Origin: Erysipelotrichaceae bacterium
GTDB lineage: Bacteria > Bacillota_I > Bacilli_A > Erysipelotrichales > Erysipelotrichaceae
Length of the DNA: 9,571 nucleotides
Direction: 5' to 3'
Assembly (NCBI GenBank): GCA_030533035.1
Contig: JAUNJW010000066.1
Location: forward strand, 1-9,571
Below, in pieces: positions 1 through 6,273 of this stretch; the first letter of the stretch is position 1, and every line of letters begins with the position of its first letter. Both the position numbers and the translations under genes were made by a program. The notes under the pieces were generated by a model, which saw nothing but the letters and a program-made list of their open reading frames with translations, did not search any database and was not told where the DNA came from.

Positions 1-133
1 GCTTGAAGCAAGTGCTGATTACAGACCTGTTCTCAAGAAGGCTGGCTTCCTGACACGTGATTCCCGTGAAAAGGAAAGAAAGAAGTACGGTCTCAAAGGC
101 GCAAGACGTGCACCTCAGTACTCAAAGCGTTAA
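1..133 (+). CDS. rpsI: Ribosomal protein S9 (uS9), C-terminal 44 residues, partial at left edge
   Basis: The reading frame starting at base 2 runs to a TAA at 131-133. It encodes the highly conserved C-terminus of S9, with the basic stretch [17 protein letters not shown] at the very end. In the 30S subunit this tail reaches toward the P-site tRNA, and its last Lys-Arg pair is the family signature. The start and most of the protein lie left of the window. In bacteria rpsI usually follows rplM (L13), so the left flank probably holds rplM. A strong terminator follows 20 bases after the stop, so this is the end of the ribosomal operon. Identification is firm despite the short length. Confidence 0.96.
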   Translation, partial: LEASADYRPVLKKAGFLTRDSREKERKKYGLKGARRAPQYSKR

Positions 134-152
134 TCGAAGCTTGGGACATCAG

Positions 153-188
153 AAAACTCTGGAAAGATTTCTTTCCGGAGTTTTTTTT
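153..188 (+). terminator. Rho-independent terminator of the rpsI operon
   Basis: An 11-bp stem (ACTCTGGAAAG at 156-166 against CTTTCCGGAGT at 171-181, with one G-U pair) closes a 4-base loop and runs directly into eight T residues at 181-188. Four A residues precede the stem. It lies just after the S9 stop codon and insulates the methyltransferase gene downstream. Confidence 0.93.
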
Positions 189-210
189 GACTTTGGCCGG
201 GGGATCGATA

Positions 211-239
211 TGGAAAAAAGAGCAGGGGGACACTATAAT
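211..239 (+). promoter_or_regulatory. Sigma-A-type promoter for the methyltransferase gene
   Basis: A perfect TATAAT lies at 234-239, and a 4/6 match to the -35 box (TGGAAA, 211-216) sits exactly 17 bases upstream. Transcription would begin near 246, leaving a leader of about 50 bases before the ATG at 298. The site falls between the rpsI terminator and the gene, so the methyltransferase is probably transcribed on its own. Confidence 0.7.
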
Positions 240-297
240 ATGATGGTTAGGTAACTCTAACTAAAAACAAAAACCATATACCCTGGAGGAACAGTCT

Positions 298-1131
298 ATG
301 GAGAAATATCATATTGAAAAGAATACCGTTCAGGAAACACTGATTATCCCGCTCTATGGCCGCAAGGTATGCTCTGACCATTTTCCCCGCCTGTTCAGCG
401 ATCCCGAAGCGGAAAGGCTCTGTGCCATGCTGGATTATGACTTCGCAGAAAATGGGAAAAAGATGGAATCAGCCGCCGGGCTTTTCGGTGCCCTGGAAGT
501 GGCCCAGAGACAGTATGATACAGCCTGTGAAATCAGGGAGTATCTCTCAGCTCATCCCGGGGCCGCTGTGGTCAGCCTGGGCTGTGGTCTGGATGATACA
601 TTCAGAAAGTGCGACAACGGCATCTGCAGGGGTTATAACATCGATCTGCCGGATGTGATTGAGATCCGTGAACAGCTGCTGCCGGCAGCGGAAAGGGAAG
701 AGAACATTGCCTGTGATCTCAATGATCACAGCTGGATGGAACGGATCCCTTCTGAAAACGGCGCAGTCTTTTACGCGACAGGAGTCTTCTATTATTTCAG
801 GACTGAAGATGTCAGGGCGCTTTTCGGCAAAATGGCGGCGCGGTTTCCGGGTGCGGTTCTGGTTTTCGATTCCTGCAACAAGCTCGGCGCAAAGATGATG
901 ACAAAAACGTGGCTGAAGGAAGCAGGCATCTCAGACGTCGGAGCGTATTTCTCCCTGGAGGATCCTGCTCAGCTGGCAGGCTGGTCAGAGGATTTTGAGT
1001 CTGTCACAGCAAAGAGCTATATGAGAGGCTACCGCGATATTTTTAAGGAAGTCGGACTGTTTCACAGGCTGATGATCCTTTTCTGCGACAGCCTGGTGAA
1101 GATGCGGATCGTAAAGATTCGGTTCAGGTGA
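298..1131 (+). CDS. Class I SAM-dependent methyltransferase, LCM/TcmP family (polyketide O-methyltransferase-like)
   Basis: This 277-residue protein should transfer a methyl group from S-adenosylmethionine to an oxygen or carboxyl acceptor in the cytoplasm. The glycine-rich SAM loop VVSLGCGLDDTF (residues 91-102) and the acidic DLPDV (116-120) after the next strand are the hallmarks of the leucine carboxyl methyltransferase/TcmP group. The upstream helix with RQYDTA (71-76) also fits. There is no signal peptide. The ATG at 298 has a clear GGAGGA (285-290) seven bases upstream. The gene is monocistronic, with its own promoter and no biosynthetic partner in the window, so the substrate cannot be inferred. 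Members are often annotated as involved in polyketide biosynthesis, but nothing here supports that pathway. Family assignment is good; exact reaction unknown. Confidence 0.85.
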   Translation: MEKYHIEKNTVQETLIIPLYGRKVCSDHFPRLFSDPEAERLCAMLDYDFAENGKKMESAAGLFGALEVAQRQYDTACEIREYLSAHPGAAVVSLGCGLDDTFRKCDNGICRGYNIDLPDVIEIREQLLPAAEREENIACDLNDHSWMERIPSENGAVFYATGVFYYFRTEDVRALFGKMAARFPGAVLVFDSCNKLGAKMMTKTWLKEAGISDVGAYFSLEDPAQLAGWSEDFESVTAKSYMRGYRDIFKEVGLFHRLMILFCDSLVKMRIVKIRFR

Positions 1132-1170
1132 AATCCACCTTTGGCCGTTTATAATAAACATTCAGAAGAA

Positions 1171-1192
1171 AAAAGACCCGTTCCGGGTCTTT
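1171..1192 (-). terminator. Terminator of thrH, possibly bidirectional
   Basis: A perfect 9-bp stem (AAAGACCCG at 1172-1180 with CGGGTCTTT at 1184-1192) encloses a 3-base loop. On the minus strand it is followed by a T-rich run (TTTTTTCTTC), a good intrinsic terminator for thrH, whose stop codon lies 9 bases away. On the plus strand the T run is only three bases long, so it would stop methyltransferase transcripts less efficiently. Confidence 0.85.
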
Positions 1193-1200
1193 CAGTATTT

Positions 1201-1800
1201 TCAGAGCTTTTCTTTAATGGCCGCCAGCAGGTCATCGAAGCTTTCAAAGGCAGGAATCTCAGGGTAGTCCTTCTTGATCTGCTCGGTGCTCCTGAACAGG
1301 AAGCCCGCCTGGGAAGCCTGGATCATGGCCAGATCGTTGTAGCTGTCGCCGGCAGCGATTGTATCAAAACCGATTGACTGCAGCGCTTTGACTGTTGTCA
1401 GCTTGGACTGCTCGACACGCATTTTGAAGCCGGTGATCTCTCCGTTATCAGCTACTTCAAGAGTATTGCAGAAGAGCGTCGGCCAGCCGAGTTTTTTCAT
1501 CAGCGGCATGGCAAACTGGTCAAATGTGTCGGACAGGATGAGAACCTGGGTCATTGAACGGAGTTCATCCAGGAATTCCCTGGCGCCTTCAAGCGGATCA
1601 ATCGTGGCAATGGTTTCCTGGATTTCCTTCAGGCCGAGACCATGTTCCTTCAGGATTCCGATCCGCCAGTTCATCAGCTTGTTGTAATCCGGCTCATCAC
1701 GGGTGGTTCTTCTCAGCTCGCTGATTCCGCTGGCTTCTGAAAACGCAATCCAGATTTCCGGTACAAGGACACCTTCCATATCAAGGCAGACAATATTCAT
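1201..1800 (-). CDS. thrH: Bifunctional phosphoserine phosphatase / homoserine phosphotransferase (HAD family)
   Basis: This 199-residue cytoplasmic enzyme closely resembles Pseudomonas ThrH, which removes phosphate from phosphoserine and can pass it to homoserine. HAD motif I reads CLDMEGVLVPEIW (residues 5-17), with the nucleophile Asp7 and the DxE form typical of ThrH rather than the DxD of SerB. Motif II is LILSDTF (Ser90), Lys133 is the likely motif III lysine, and motif IV is GDSYND (151-156). The frame is open to an ATG at 1854. The ATG at 1800 is preferred because GGAGGT (1806-1811) lies five bases before it, the family starts there, and the longer form would overlap the -35 box. With serC on the same strand further upstream, it probably supplies the last step of serine synthesis. 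Homoserine phosphotransfer is possible but not shown. Confidence 0.92.
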   Translation of the reverse strand: MNIVCLDMEGVLVPEIWIAFSEASGISELRRTTRDEPDYNKLMNWRIGILKEHGLGLKEIQETIATIDPLEGAREFLDELRSMTQVLILSDTFDQFAMPLMKKLGWPTLFCNTLEVADNGEITGFKMRVEQSKLTTVKALQSIGFDTIAAGDSYNDLAMIQASQAGFLFRSTEQIKKDYPEIPAFESFDDLLAAIKEKL

Positions 1801-1825
1801 ACAATACCTCCATGAACTAAGAAAC

Positions 1826-1854
1826 ATTTTACATGGAGCAGGTATCCTGATCAA
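1826..1854 (-). promoter_or_regulatory. Promoter of thrH
   Basis: On the minus strand a TTGATC -35 box (1849-1854) and a TAAAAT -10 box (1826-1831) are separated by exactly 17 bases. The predicted start lies near 1819, giving a short leader that contains the GGAGGT site. This makes thrH an independent transcription unit. Confidence 0.65.
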
Positions 1855-1979
1855 TTCTTTTTTATCTGTTTCGGAAACATCTGTCCCCGGAACGAAGACA
1901 AACAGCTTAATATCTTCTGATTTTCATGCGGGTTTTCTGAACTGAAGGGGAATATAGATTCCGTAAGGAGGAACAGATA

Positions 1980-2552
1980 ATGAATATTCTGAAATGGAAC
2001 ACCCTGCAGCAGGAACAGATTGACCTCGGCCGCAGTGCCGGTCTTTCCCGCCGGCAGATCCGTCTCTATAAAAGACACTGGTTCAGCTTTCTGCAGATGC
2101 AGGAAATCAGAACCGCACTGGAAGAAGGCATAGACGCAAAGGACGTCAGGGTGATGTGCAGGCCATGGCTGAGCGATACGGATATGGAAAAGATCCGCCT
2201 GCGGCTGGAAAACGGGGAGAAGCTCCGCCGTCAGACAGATCTGAGAACTGTATGTGCTTTTATTGCCCTGATTGTGCTTGCGGCAGCCCTGATCACAGAC
2301 GGCTATGTCCGGGCGTCTGACCATGTATATCTCGAACTGTCCCGGCCGTATGTCACCCTGGCGGCAGGCGAAAGCTTTGAGCCGATGAAATATGTGGCAG
2401 ATTATTCAGAACAGGCTGAGGCGATCTCATTGCCGGCCGGCATCGACACTTCAGTTCCCGGTGTTCAGGCGGCGGTCTACCGGCTCAGATCAGGAAAGGA
2501 GGAGATTACCAGAATTCTCCTTGTGACGGTAGAGGACACGGAAAACAAATAA
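1980..2552 (+). CDS. Uncharacterised membrane protein: two 29-residue repeats, one TM helix, Ig-like extracytoplasmic tail
   Basis: I do not recognise a named gene. The 190-residue product has three parts. Residues 22-79 are two tandem 29-residue units rich in Arg, Met, Glu and Leu, each ending MxxIRxxLExG, probably helical. Residues about 90-107 (VCAFIALIVLAAALIT) form one membrane helix; Arg residues before it predict a cytoplasmic N-terminus. Residues about 116-186 look like a small Ig-type fold of the DUF5011 kind, with the pattern LxxGESFEP followed by a GIDTSVPG turn and alternating beta residues. The ATG is supported by AAGGAGG (1965-1971), eight bases upstream. It runs divergently from thrH and converges on serC, sharing a terminator with the latter. 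A link between a cytosolic repeat domain and the cell surface is a structural inference only. Confidence 0.8.
   Translation: MNILKWNTLQQEQIDLGRSAGLSRRQIRLYKRHWFSFLQMQEIRTALEEGIDAKDVRVMCRPWLSDTDMEKIRLRLENGEKLRRQTDLRTVCAFIALIVLAAALITDGYVRASDHVYLELSRPYVTLAAGESFEPMKYVADYSEQAEAISLPAGIDTSVPGVQAAVYRLRSGKEEITRILLVTVEDTENK
2043..2216 (+). repeat. Two tandem 29-residue protein repeats inside the 1980-2552 gene
   Basis: Residues 22-50 and 51-79 align without gaps over 29 positions, with ten identities: R7, R11, W13, S15, M19, I22, R23, L26, E27 and G29 of the unit. Conservative pairs (I/V, L/V, Q/D, E/N) fill other positions. Bacillota proteins often carry similar units of the form QMxEIRxGLExG. The DNA copies have diverged, so the duplication is old. 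Confidence 0.75.
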
Positions 2553-2553
2553 A

Positions 2554-2580
2554 GCCGGGCTTTCACCCGGCCGTGTTTTT
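2554..2580. terminator. Shared bidirectional terminator between the repeat protein gene and serC
   Basis: GCCGGG (2554-2559) pairs with CCCGGC (2566-2571) around a six-base loop. On the plus strand it follows the stop codon at 2552 almost directly and leads to five T residues at 2576-2580. On the minus strand it follows the serC stop and leads into TTTATTTG. The spacing of the plus T run (four bases after the stem) is less than ideal. Confidence 0.75.
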
Positions 2581-3664
2581 ACTGACTGTGTTTTGCTTCA
2601 AATTCCTTCATGAATGCGACAAGCTTTTCGACGCCTTCCTTCGGCATCGCGTTGTAAAGGCTTGCCCGCATGCCGCCGACAGTGCGGTGGCCTTTCAGAT
2701 TGACGAAACCGGCTGCCTGGGCTTCCCTGAGGAAGAGGGCATTGAGTTCCTCATCATCTGTGACAAAGGGAACGTTCATCAGGGAACGGTCCTTTTTTGC
2801 GGCTGTTCCATGGAAGAGCGAAGAGGAATCCAGGAAGTCATACAGGATGGCTGCCTTTTCTTCATTGCGCTTTTTCATCGCTTCCAGGCCGCCCTGCTTT
2901 TTGAGCCACTTGAAGACCTTGCCGCAGATGTAGATGTTGTAGGTCGGCGGTGTGTTGTATAAGGAGCCGCTTTCCGCGTAAGTGCTGTATCTCAGCATGG
3001 TCGGTGTTCCCGGCAGGACGTCCTTGCGGATCAGGTCCTCGCGGACAATCGCGATGGCCAGGCCGGCCGGACCGACATTCTTCTGCACGCCGCCCCAGAG
3101 GATGCCGAATTTTGAGACGTCAATCGGTTCGCTCAGGAAGCAGGAGGAGATATCCGCCACCAGGTCTTTTCCTTTTGTGTCGGGCAGTTCGTGATAAACG
3201 GTGCCGTAGATTGTGTTGTTGAGGCAGATATATACGTAATCCGCGTTTTCATCAACCGGCAGGTCGCTGCAGTCCGGAATATAGGAGAAGCCTTTGTCCT
3301 TGCTCGAGGCAATGGCATTGGCAGTTCCGTAAAGCTGCGCTTCTTTCCATGCCTTGGTCGCCCACTGGCCGGTCAGGATATAATCGCCGACTTTGTTGAC
3401 AAACAGGTTCATCGGCACCATGGCAAACTGGACATGGCCGCCGCCCTGGATAAAGAGCACCTTATAGTTATCGGGAATATTCATCAGGTCGCGCAGATCC
3501 TGTTCCGCTTCATCGATGATCTTCTGGTACATGGCGGAGCGGTGGCTCATTTCCATGACCGACATTCCGGTTCCCTGATAATCCATCATTTCCGCGGCGG
3601 CTTCCCGGAGGACTTCCTCAGGCATGACAGCCGGACCGGCAGAGAAGTTGTAAACACGTGTCAT
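2579..3664 (-). CDS. serC: Phosphoserine aminotransferase
   Basis: This 361-residue PLP enzyme converts 3-phosphohydroxypyruvate and glutamate to 3-phosphoserine and 2-oxoglutarate, the second step of serine synthesis; in some bacteria it also serves pyridoxal phosphate synthesis. The length and N-terminal VYNFSAGPAVMP are typical. FIQGGGHVQF (71-80) and TGQW (98-101) belong to the cofactor site, ADIS (170-173) holds the Asp that binds the pyridine nitrogen, and Lys195 in GGVQKNVGPAG forms the Schiff base. HRTVGGMRASLYNAM (326-340) carries the conserved Arg for the substrate carboxylate. A GGAAGG site (3673-3678) lies eight bases before the ATG. It follows the P1 hydrolase gene by 50 bases but has its own promoter. 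serA is not in the window; thrH, on the same strand downstream, could complete the pathway. Confidence 0.97.
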   Translation of the reverse strand: MTRVYNFSAGPAVMPEEVLREAAAEMMDYQGTGMSVMEMSHRSAMYQKIIDEAEQDLRDLMNIPDNYKVLFIQGGGHVQFAMVPMNLFVNKVGDYILTGQWATKAWKEAQLYGTANAIASSKDKGFSYIPDCSDLPVDENADYVYICLNNTIYGTVYHELPDTKGKDLVADISSCFLSEPIDVSKFGILWGGVQKNVGPAGLAIAIVREDLIRKDVLPGTPTMLRYSTYAESGSLYNTPPTYNIYICGKVFKWLKKQGGLEAMKKRNEEKAAILYDFLDSSSLFHGTAAKKDRSLMNVPFVTDDEELNALFLREAQAAGFVNLKGHRTVGGMRASLYNAMPKEGVEKLVAFMKEFEAKHSQ

Positions 3665-3692
3665 AAACTGTTCCTTCCTTGTTTAGTACTGT

Positions 3693-3720
3693 ATTATACG
3701 ATACCCCGGCCAATTTACAA
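3693..3720 (-). promoter_or_regulatory. Promoter of serC, overlapping the end of the P1 hydrolase gene
   Basis: A perfect TATAAT on the minus strand (3693-3698) and a TTGTAA -35 box (3715-3720) are spaced 16 bases apart. The -35 box includes the TAA stop codon of the upstream hydrolase gene. The predicted transcript starts about 20 bases before the ATG and covers the ribosome binding site. I see no terminator between the two genes, so read-through could add to serC expression. Confidence 0.72.
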
Positions 3721-4674
3721 GCTGAGGCCGTAATCATTGCCGTAGACTTCCGCTGCCCGGCGGATGGCTTCAGCCATGACATCGGCGGCCAGTGTGCCGA
3801 CTGTATTGAGGTCGGCTGCCGTCTTCCCGCTGCCCAGGGCATAGATGGAATCGCCGTCAAACATGGTATGGACAGGACGGATGGCGCGGGCGTAGCCGTT
3901 ATGGGCCATGCCGGCAACCTTTGTCAGTTCGGTTTTGGTCAGCTTCGCATTGGTTATGACTGCGCTGATCGTTGTGTTCTGGTTGAACAGGTCTTTTTTC
4001 TCACTCGCCGCGTACAGGCATTCTTCCGCATGCAGGAATTCACCGCTGCTGCGGTCGACCACGCCGGCCAGCACTTTTCCGGTACGTTCGTCATAGATAT
4101 CGCCGGCCGCGTTGACAGCGGCGATGACGCCGACTTTCAGATCACCCAGCTGAACCGCGTAAATGCCGAGGCCGGACTTCATGCAGTTTTCAGGCCCCAG
4201 GAACTTGCCGACGGTGGCCCCGCATCCGGCGCCGAAGGACCCGGCTTTGAAAAGAGAGGGATCCTCAGCATTCAGACATGCCTGATAGCCCAGCGCCGCG
4301 TCCGGGCGGATGTCAGCCCGCACAAGGCCGAGATCAAACAGGCAGGAGGAGACAACAATCGGAACGACGCCATAGGCGGTAGGGAAGCCGGTGTTTCTTT
4401 CCTCCAGGTATTTCATGACGCCGGTGCTGGCGTCCAGACCGAACGCGCTGCCGCCGCTGAGCACAACCGCGTTGACGGAATCATTGGCGGCCAGCGGATT
4501 GAGAAGGGCATTCTCACGGGAAGCGGGAGCGCCGCCCCTGACATCCACCGCGCATACCGCGCCGCCTTCTGCCAGGATCACTGTGCAGCCGGTGGCTGCT
4601 TCGGCATATTCAGCGTTGCCGAAGGCAAATCCTTCAATGTCACGGATATCAATTTCTTTTGCGTATTTCATCAT
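3715..4674 (-). CDS. P1/S58-family autoprocessing hydrolase (DmpA / NylC-like aminopeptidase or amidase)
   Basis: The 319-residue protein belongs to the Ntn-like DmpA/NylC group, in which the precursor cuts itself and the freed N-terminal Thr or Ser becomes the nucleophile. Family marks are GGSAFGLDA (74-82), GAGCGATVGKFLG (148-160) and AVNAAGDI (186-193). The predicted self-cleavage point is Asn233/Thr234 in LFNQNTTISAVITN, leaving a beta chain of 86 residues, close to that of NylC. The tail motif RAIRPVHTMFDGDSIYAL is also conserved. No signal peptide is seen, so it is probably cytoplasmic. The first ATG overlaps the upstream stop as ATGA but has only one base between it and GGAGG (4676-4680); the next ATG, at 4671, has four bases and may be the real start. 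Known members cleave N-terminal residues, D-Ala amides or nylon oligomers; the substrate here is not determinable. Confidence 0.9.
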   Translation of the reverse strand: MMKYAKEIDIRDIEGFAFGNAEYAEAATGCTVILAEGGAVCAVDVRGGAPASRENALLNPLAANDSVNAVVLSGGSAFGLDASTGVMKYLEERNTGFPTAYGVVPIVVSSCLFDLGLVRADIRPDAALGYQACLNAEDPSLFKAGSFGAGCGATVGKFLGPENCMKSGLGIYAVQLGDLKVGVIAAVNAAGDIYDERTGKVLAGVVDRSSGEFLHAEECLYAASEKKDLFNQNTTISAVITNAKLTKTELTKVAGMAHNGYARAIRPVHTMFDGDSIYALGSGKTAADLNTVGTLAADVMAEAIRRAAEVYGNDYGLSL

Positions 4675-5837
4675 TCCTCCACATGGGTACTGCCCGGATT
4701 CAGCATGTCATAGACGATCTCGCTGATTCTGACAACAGGACCTGTTCCGACATTGTTTCCGTCGGACATAACAACAAGAATATATTCTGTATTGAGGCCA
4801 TAGACAACGGCGGCGTCATTTTCGATTCCGACCAGTTCGCCGGTCTTGTTGGCTGATTCGATTCCGTCCGGCAGGCCGGCGGGAATCTTTGTGGTGATGT
4901 GCTGCTCTTTCATCAGATCAAGGATGGAAGCGCTGGCACTTTCGGAAACATAGGTTCCCGCAAGGATCTCATCAAGAACGCGGCCGACATCGCTGACAGA
5001 CGTCAGGTTATTGCCCGAGTATACGCTCGCGCCGCCGATCAGACGGCCGGTATCCTCATAACCGTGTGCCCTGGCAAAATCAGTCACCATCTGCAGTCCT
5101 TTCATGTAAGAACCGCCGCCGATGCATGTTTCGAGATCTTCCCAGGCGGTATTGTCACTCCATGAAATCATCATGGAAAGATCACGCTCAGTCCTTGGCG
5201 AGGCGCCCAGGGCGCCGCTTTCCAGCTGCTCGAAATAGGTACCCGCGACAAACAGCTTGATTAATGAAGCGGAGGGCATCTGGTGGTCATTGATTGTCAG
5301 CACCTCGTCATTGTTCAGGTTCTTGAGATAAACCGCCCAGTCGCCGCTTAATGTTGAAATATAATCTTCGAGCGGTTTGCGCACGCTTTCCACTTCCACG
5401 ATTGCCTTAAGCTCTTTCACCGTTTCCGCTTCAACCAGCTCAATCTCACTGACATGTTCATTCTCCGGCGAGAGCTTGGTCAGACCGGCGGTCCTGTTTA
5501 CCTTTTGGGAAGGCATCAGCGCCATCACCAGCATGAGCACAGCCGCCACCGCGGCGCCGTAATACAGCCACCGCCGCCAGCCTTCTTCCGCCGGCTCCGG
5601 TATAACAACCGTTGTCTGCTCACCCGCTGCAGGCGCTTCAGCGACCGCTGACAGCTTTATTTCCGTCTCAGGGACAACCACAGCCGGCATCGAAGCCGGC
5701 GGCGCAATCATCGCTGCCCGGTAGGCTCCGGCAGGATAAATATACTGTCCGCCTTTGCGGCGGGCATGGGGCATCCGCTTTACGTCAGTCTGCTTCAGAT
5801 TCTGTTTTCTTTTCTTTTTTCTGTGTCGGGCTGCCAT
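4671..5837 (-). CDS. Membrane-anchored serine hydrolase of the class A beta-lactamase / PBP-like fold
   Basis: This 388-residue protein has a very basic N-terminus (RHRKKKRK), a Pro/Ala-rich stretch to about residue 86, one membrane helix (about 90-108) and an external catalytic domain (about 150-380). The active-site set is complete: SLIK (Ser191, Lys194), SDN (227-229) and KTG (331-333). Measured from SDN, the place of the ExxLN omega-loop motif with the deacylating Glu reads TGRLI, so true beta-lactamase activity is unlikely; a cell-wall peptidase, esterase or penicillin-binding role is more plausible. The roughly 88-residue cytosolic tail is longer than usual. The ATG has an in-frame TAA just upstream and no visible Shine-Dalgarno. 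Its stop overlaps the P1 hydrolase start, implying translational coupling. Catalytic specificity is unknown. Confidence 0.86.
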   Translation of the reverse strand: MAARHRKKKRKQNLKQTDVKRMPHARRKGGQYIYPAGAYRAAMIAPPASMPAVVVPETEIKLSAVAEAPAAGEQTTVVIPEPAEEGWRRWLYYGAAVAAVLMLVMALMPSQKVNRTAGLTKLSPENEHVSEIELVEAETVKELKAIVEVESVRKPLEDYISTLSGDWAVYLKNLNNDEVLTINDHQMPSASLIKLFVAGTYFEQLESGALGASPRTERDLSMMISWSDNTAWEDLETCIGGGSYMKGLQMVTDFARAHGYEDTGRLIGGASVYSGNNLTSVSDVGRVLDEILAGTYVSESASASILDLMKEQHITTKIPAGLPDGIESANKTGELVGIENDAAVVYGLNTEYILVVMSDGNNVGTGPVVRISEIVYDMLNPGSTHVEE

Positions 5838-5846
5838 AACAGATTA

Positions 5847-5875
5847 ATTCTATATCAGTAACTGTGAAATGTGTC
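5847..5875 (-). promoter_or_regulatory. Candidate promoter giving a near-leaderless transcript for the serine hydrolase
   Basis: On the minus strand TAGAAT (5847-5852, 5/6) lies 17 bases from a weak GACACA (5870-5875). An overlapping extended -10 reading, TGATATAGA (5849-5857), is also possible. Only nine bases separate the -10 box from the ATG, so the leader would be a few bases at most. That agrees with the absence of a ribosome binding site. Confidence 0.45.
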
Positions 5876-5909
5876 TGAAAAATCACTTTTGACATGCATT
5901 AAAAAGATT

Positions 5910-5932
5910 AAAAAAAATCCGCTTTCGCGGAC
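5910..5932 (-). terminator. Terminator of the HU gene
   Basis: On the minus strand GTCCGC and GCGGAT pair around a stable GAAA tetraloop (loop 5923-5926) and run directly into eight T residues (5910-5917). It lies 25 bases after the HU stop and separates HU from the serine hydrolase gene. Confidence 0.92.
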
Positions 5933-5957
5933 CTTTGCGGCGTCTGATCTGAAAGAC

Positions 5958-6245
5958 TTATTTCAGTTCGTCTTTGAGAGTCTTGGCTGCCTTGAACTTC
6001 GGAGCTCTGGAAGCTGCGATTTCAATCTTTTCGCCTGTAGCGGGGTTGATACCCTGACGGGCAGGCTTTTCGGCAACAACAAACTTACCGAAGCCGGCAA
6101 TGGAAACTTCACCGCCGTCTTTGAGAGTATCAGTAATAACTTCGAATACTGCGTTGACAGCTGCTTCGGAATCCTTCTTGGTCATTCCTGTCTGGTCAGC
6201 TACTGCAGCAGCGATATCTTTCTTTGTACGGTTCATAATGTTCAT
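5958..6245 (-). CDS. hup: HU family DNA-binding protein
   Basis: This is a 95-residue histone-like protein that bends and compacts DNA as a dimer. The N-terminal helices (NRTKKDIAAAVADQTGMTKKD), GEVSIAGFGKF (45-54) and the DNA-contacting arm with RQGINPATGEKIEI (63-76, including the conserved Pro at the tip) are textbook HU. The ATG at 6245 is chosen because AAGGAGG ends ten bases upstream; the internal ATG at 6236 would be 19 bases away, and a longer open frame to 6302 includes the promoter. The product therefore has a three-residue MNI extension before the usual MNR/MNK start. HU is normally highly expressed, which fits the strong ribosome binding site and terminator. It could also be IHF-like, but a single such gene in Bacillota is usually HU. 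Confidence 0.96.
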   Translation of the reverse strand: MNIMNRTKKDIAAAVADQTGMTKKDSEAAVNAVFEVITDTLKDGGEVSIAGFGKFVVAEKPARQGINPATGEKIEIAASRAPKFKAAKTLKDELK

Positions 6246-6273
6246 TGATTTTATTCCTCCTTGAACAAGACAT

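Noticed and set aside
57..254. A 65-codon open frame after base 57
   Set aside because: It is out of frame with the S9 tail and runs through the terminator hairpin and promoter.
1801..1854. An 18-residue N-terminal extension of ThrH
   Set aside because: The extension covers the ribosome binding site and promoter of thrH. The family begins at the MNIVCLD start.
1851..2324. A 157-codon open frame on the minus strand
   Set aside because: It covers the opposite strand of the repeat membrane protein and the thrH promoter. The plus-strand gene has a strong ribosome binding site and an interpretable domain structure.
3191..3733. A 180-codon open frame on the plus strand
   Set aside because: Antisense to serC, which is certain; no supporting signals.
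3679..4713. A 344-codon open frame on the plus strand
   Set aside because: It lies fully antisense to the P1 hydrolase, whose catalytic motifs are clear. The translated product has no recognisable domain and no ribosome binding site; it is a result of codon bias.
4671..5837. Antibiotic-resistance beta-lactamase
   Set aside because: The overall fold and three active-site motifs match, but the ExxLN omega-loop motif is missing and the protein is membrane-anchored with a long tail. A cell-envelope enzyme fits better.
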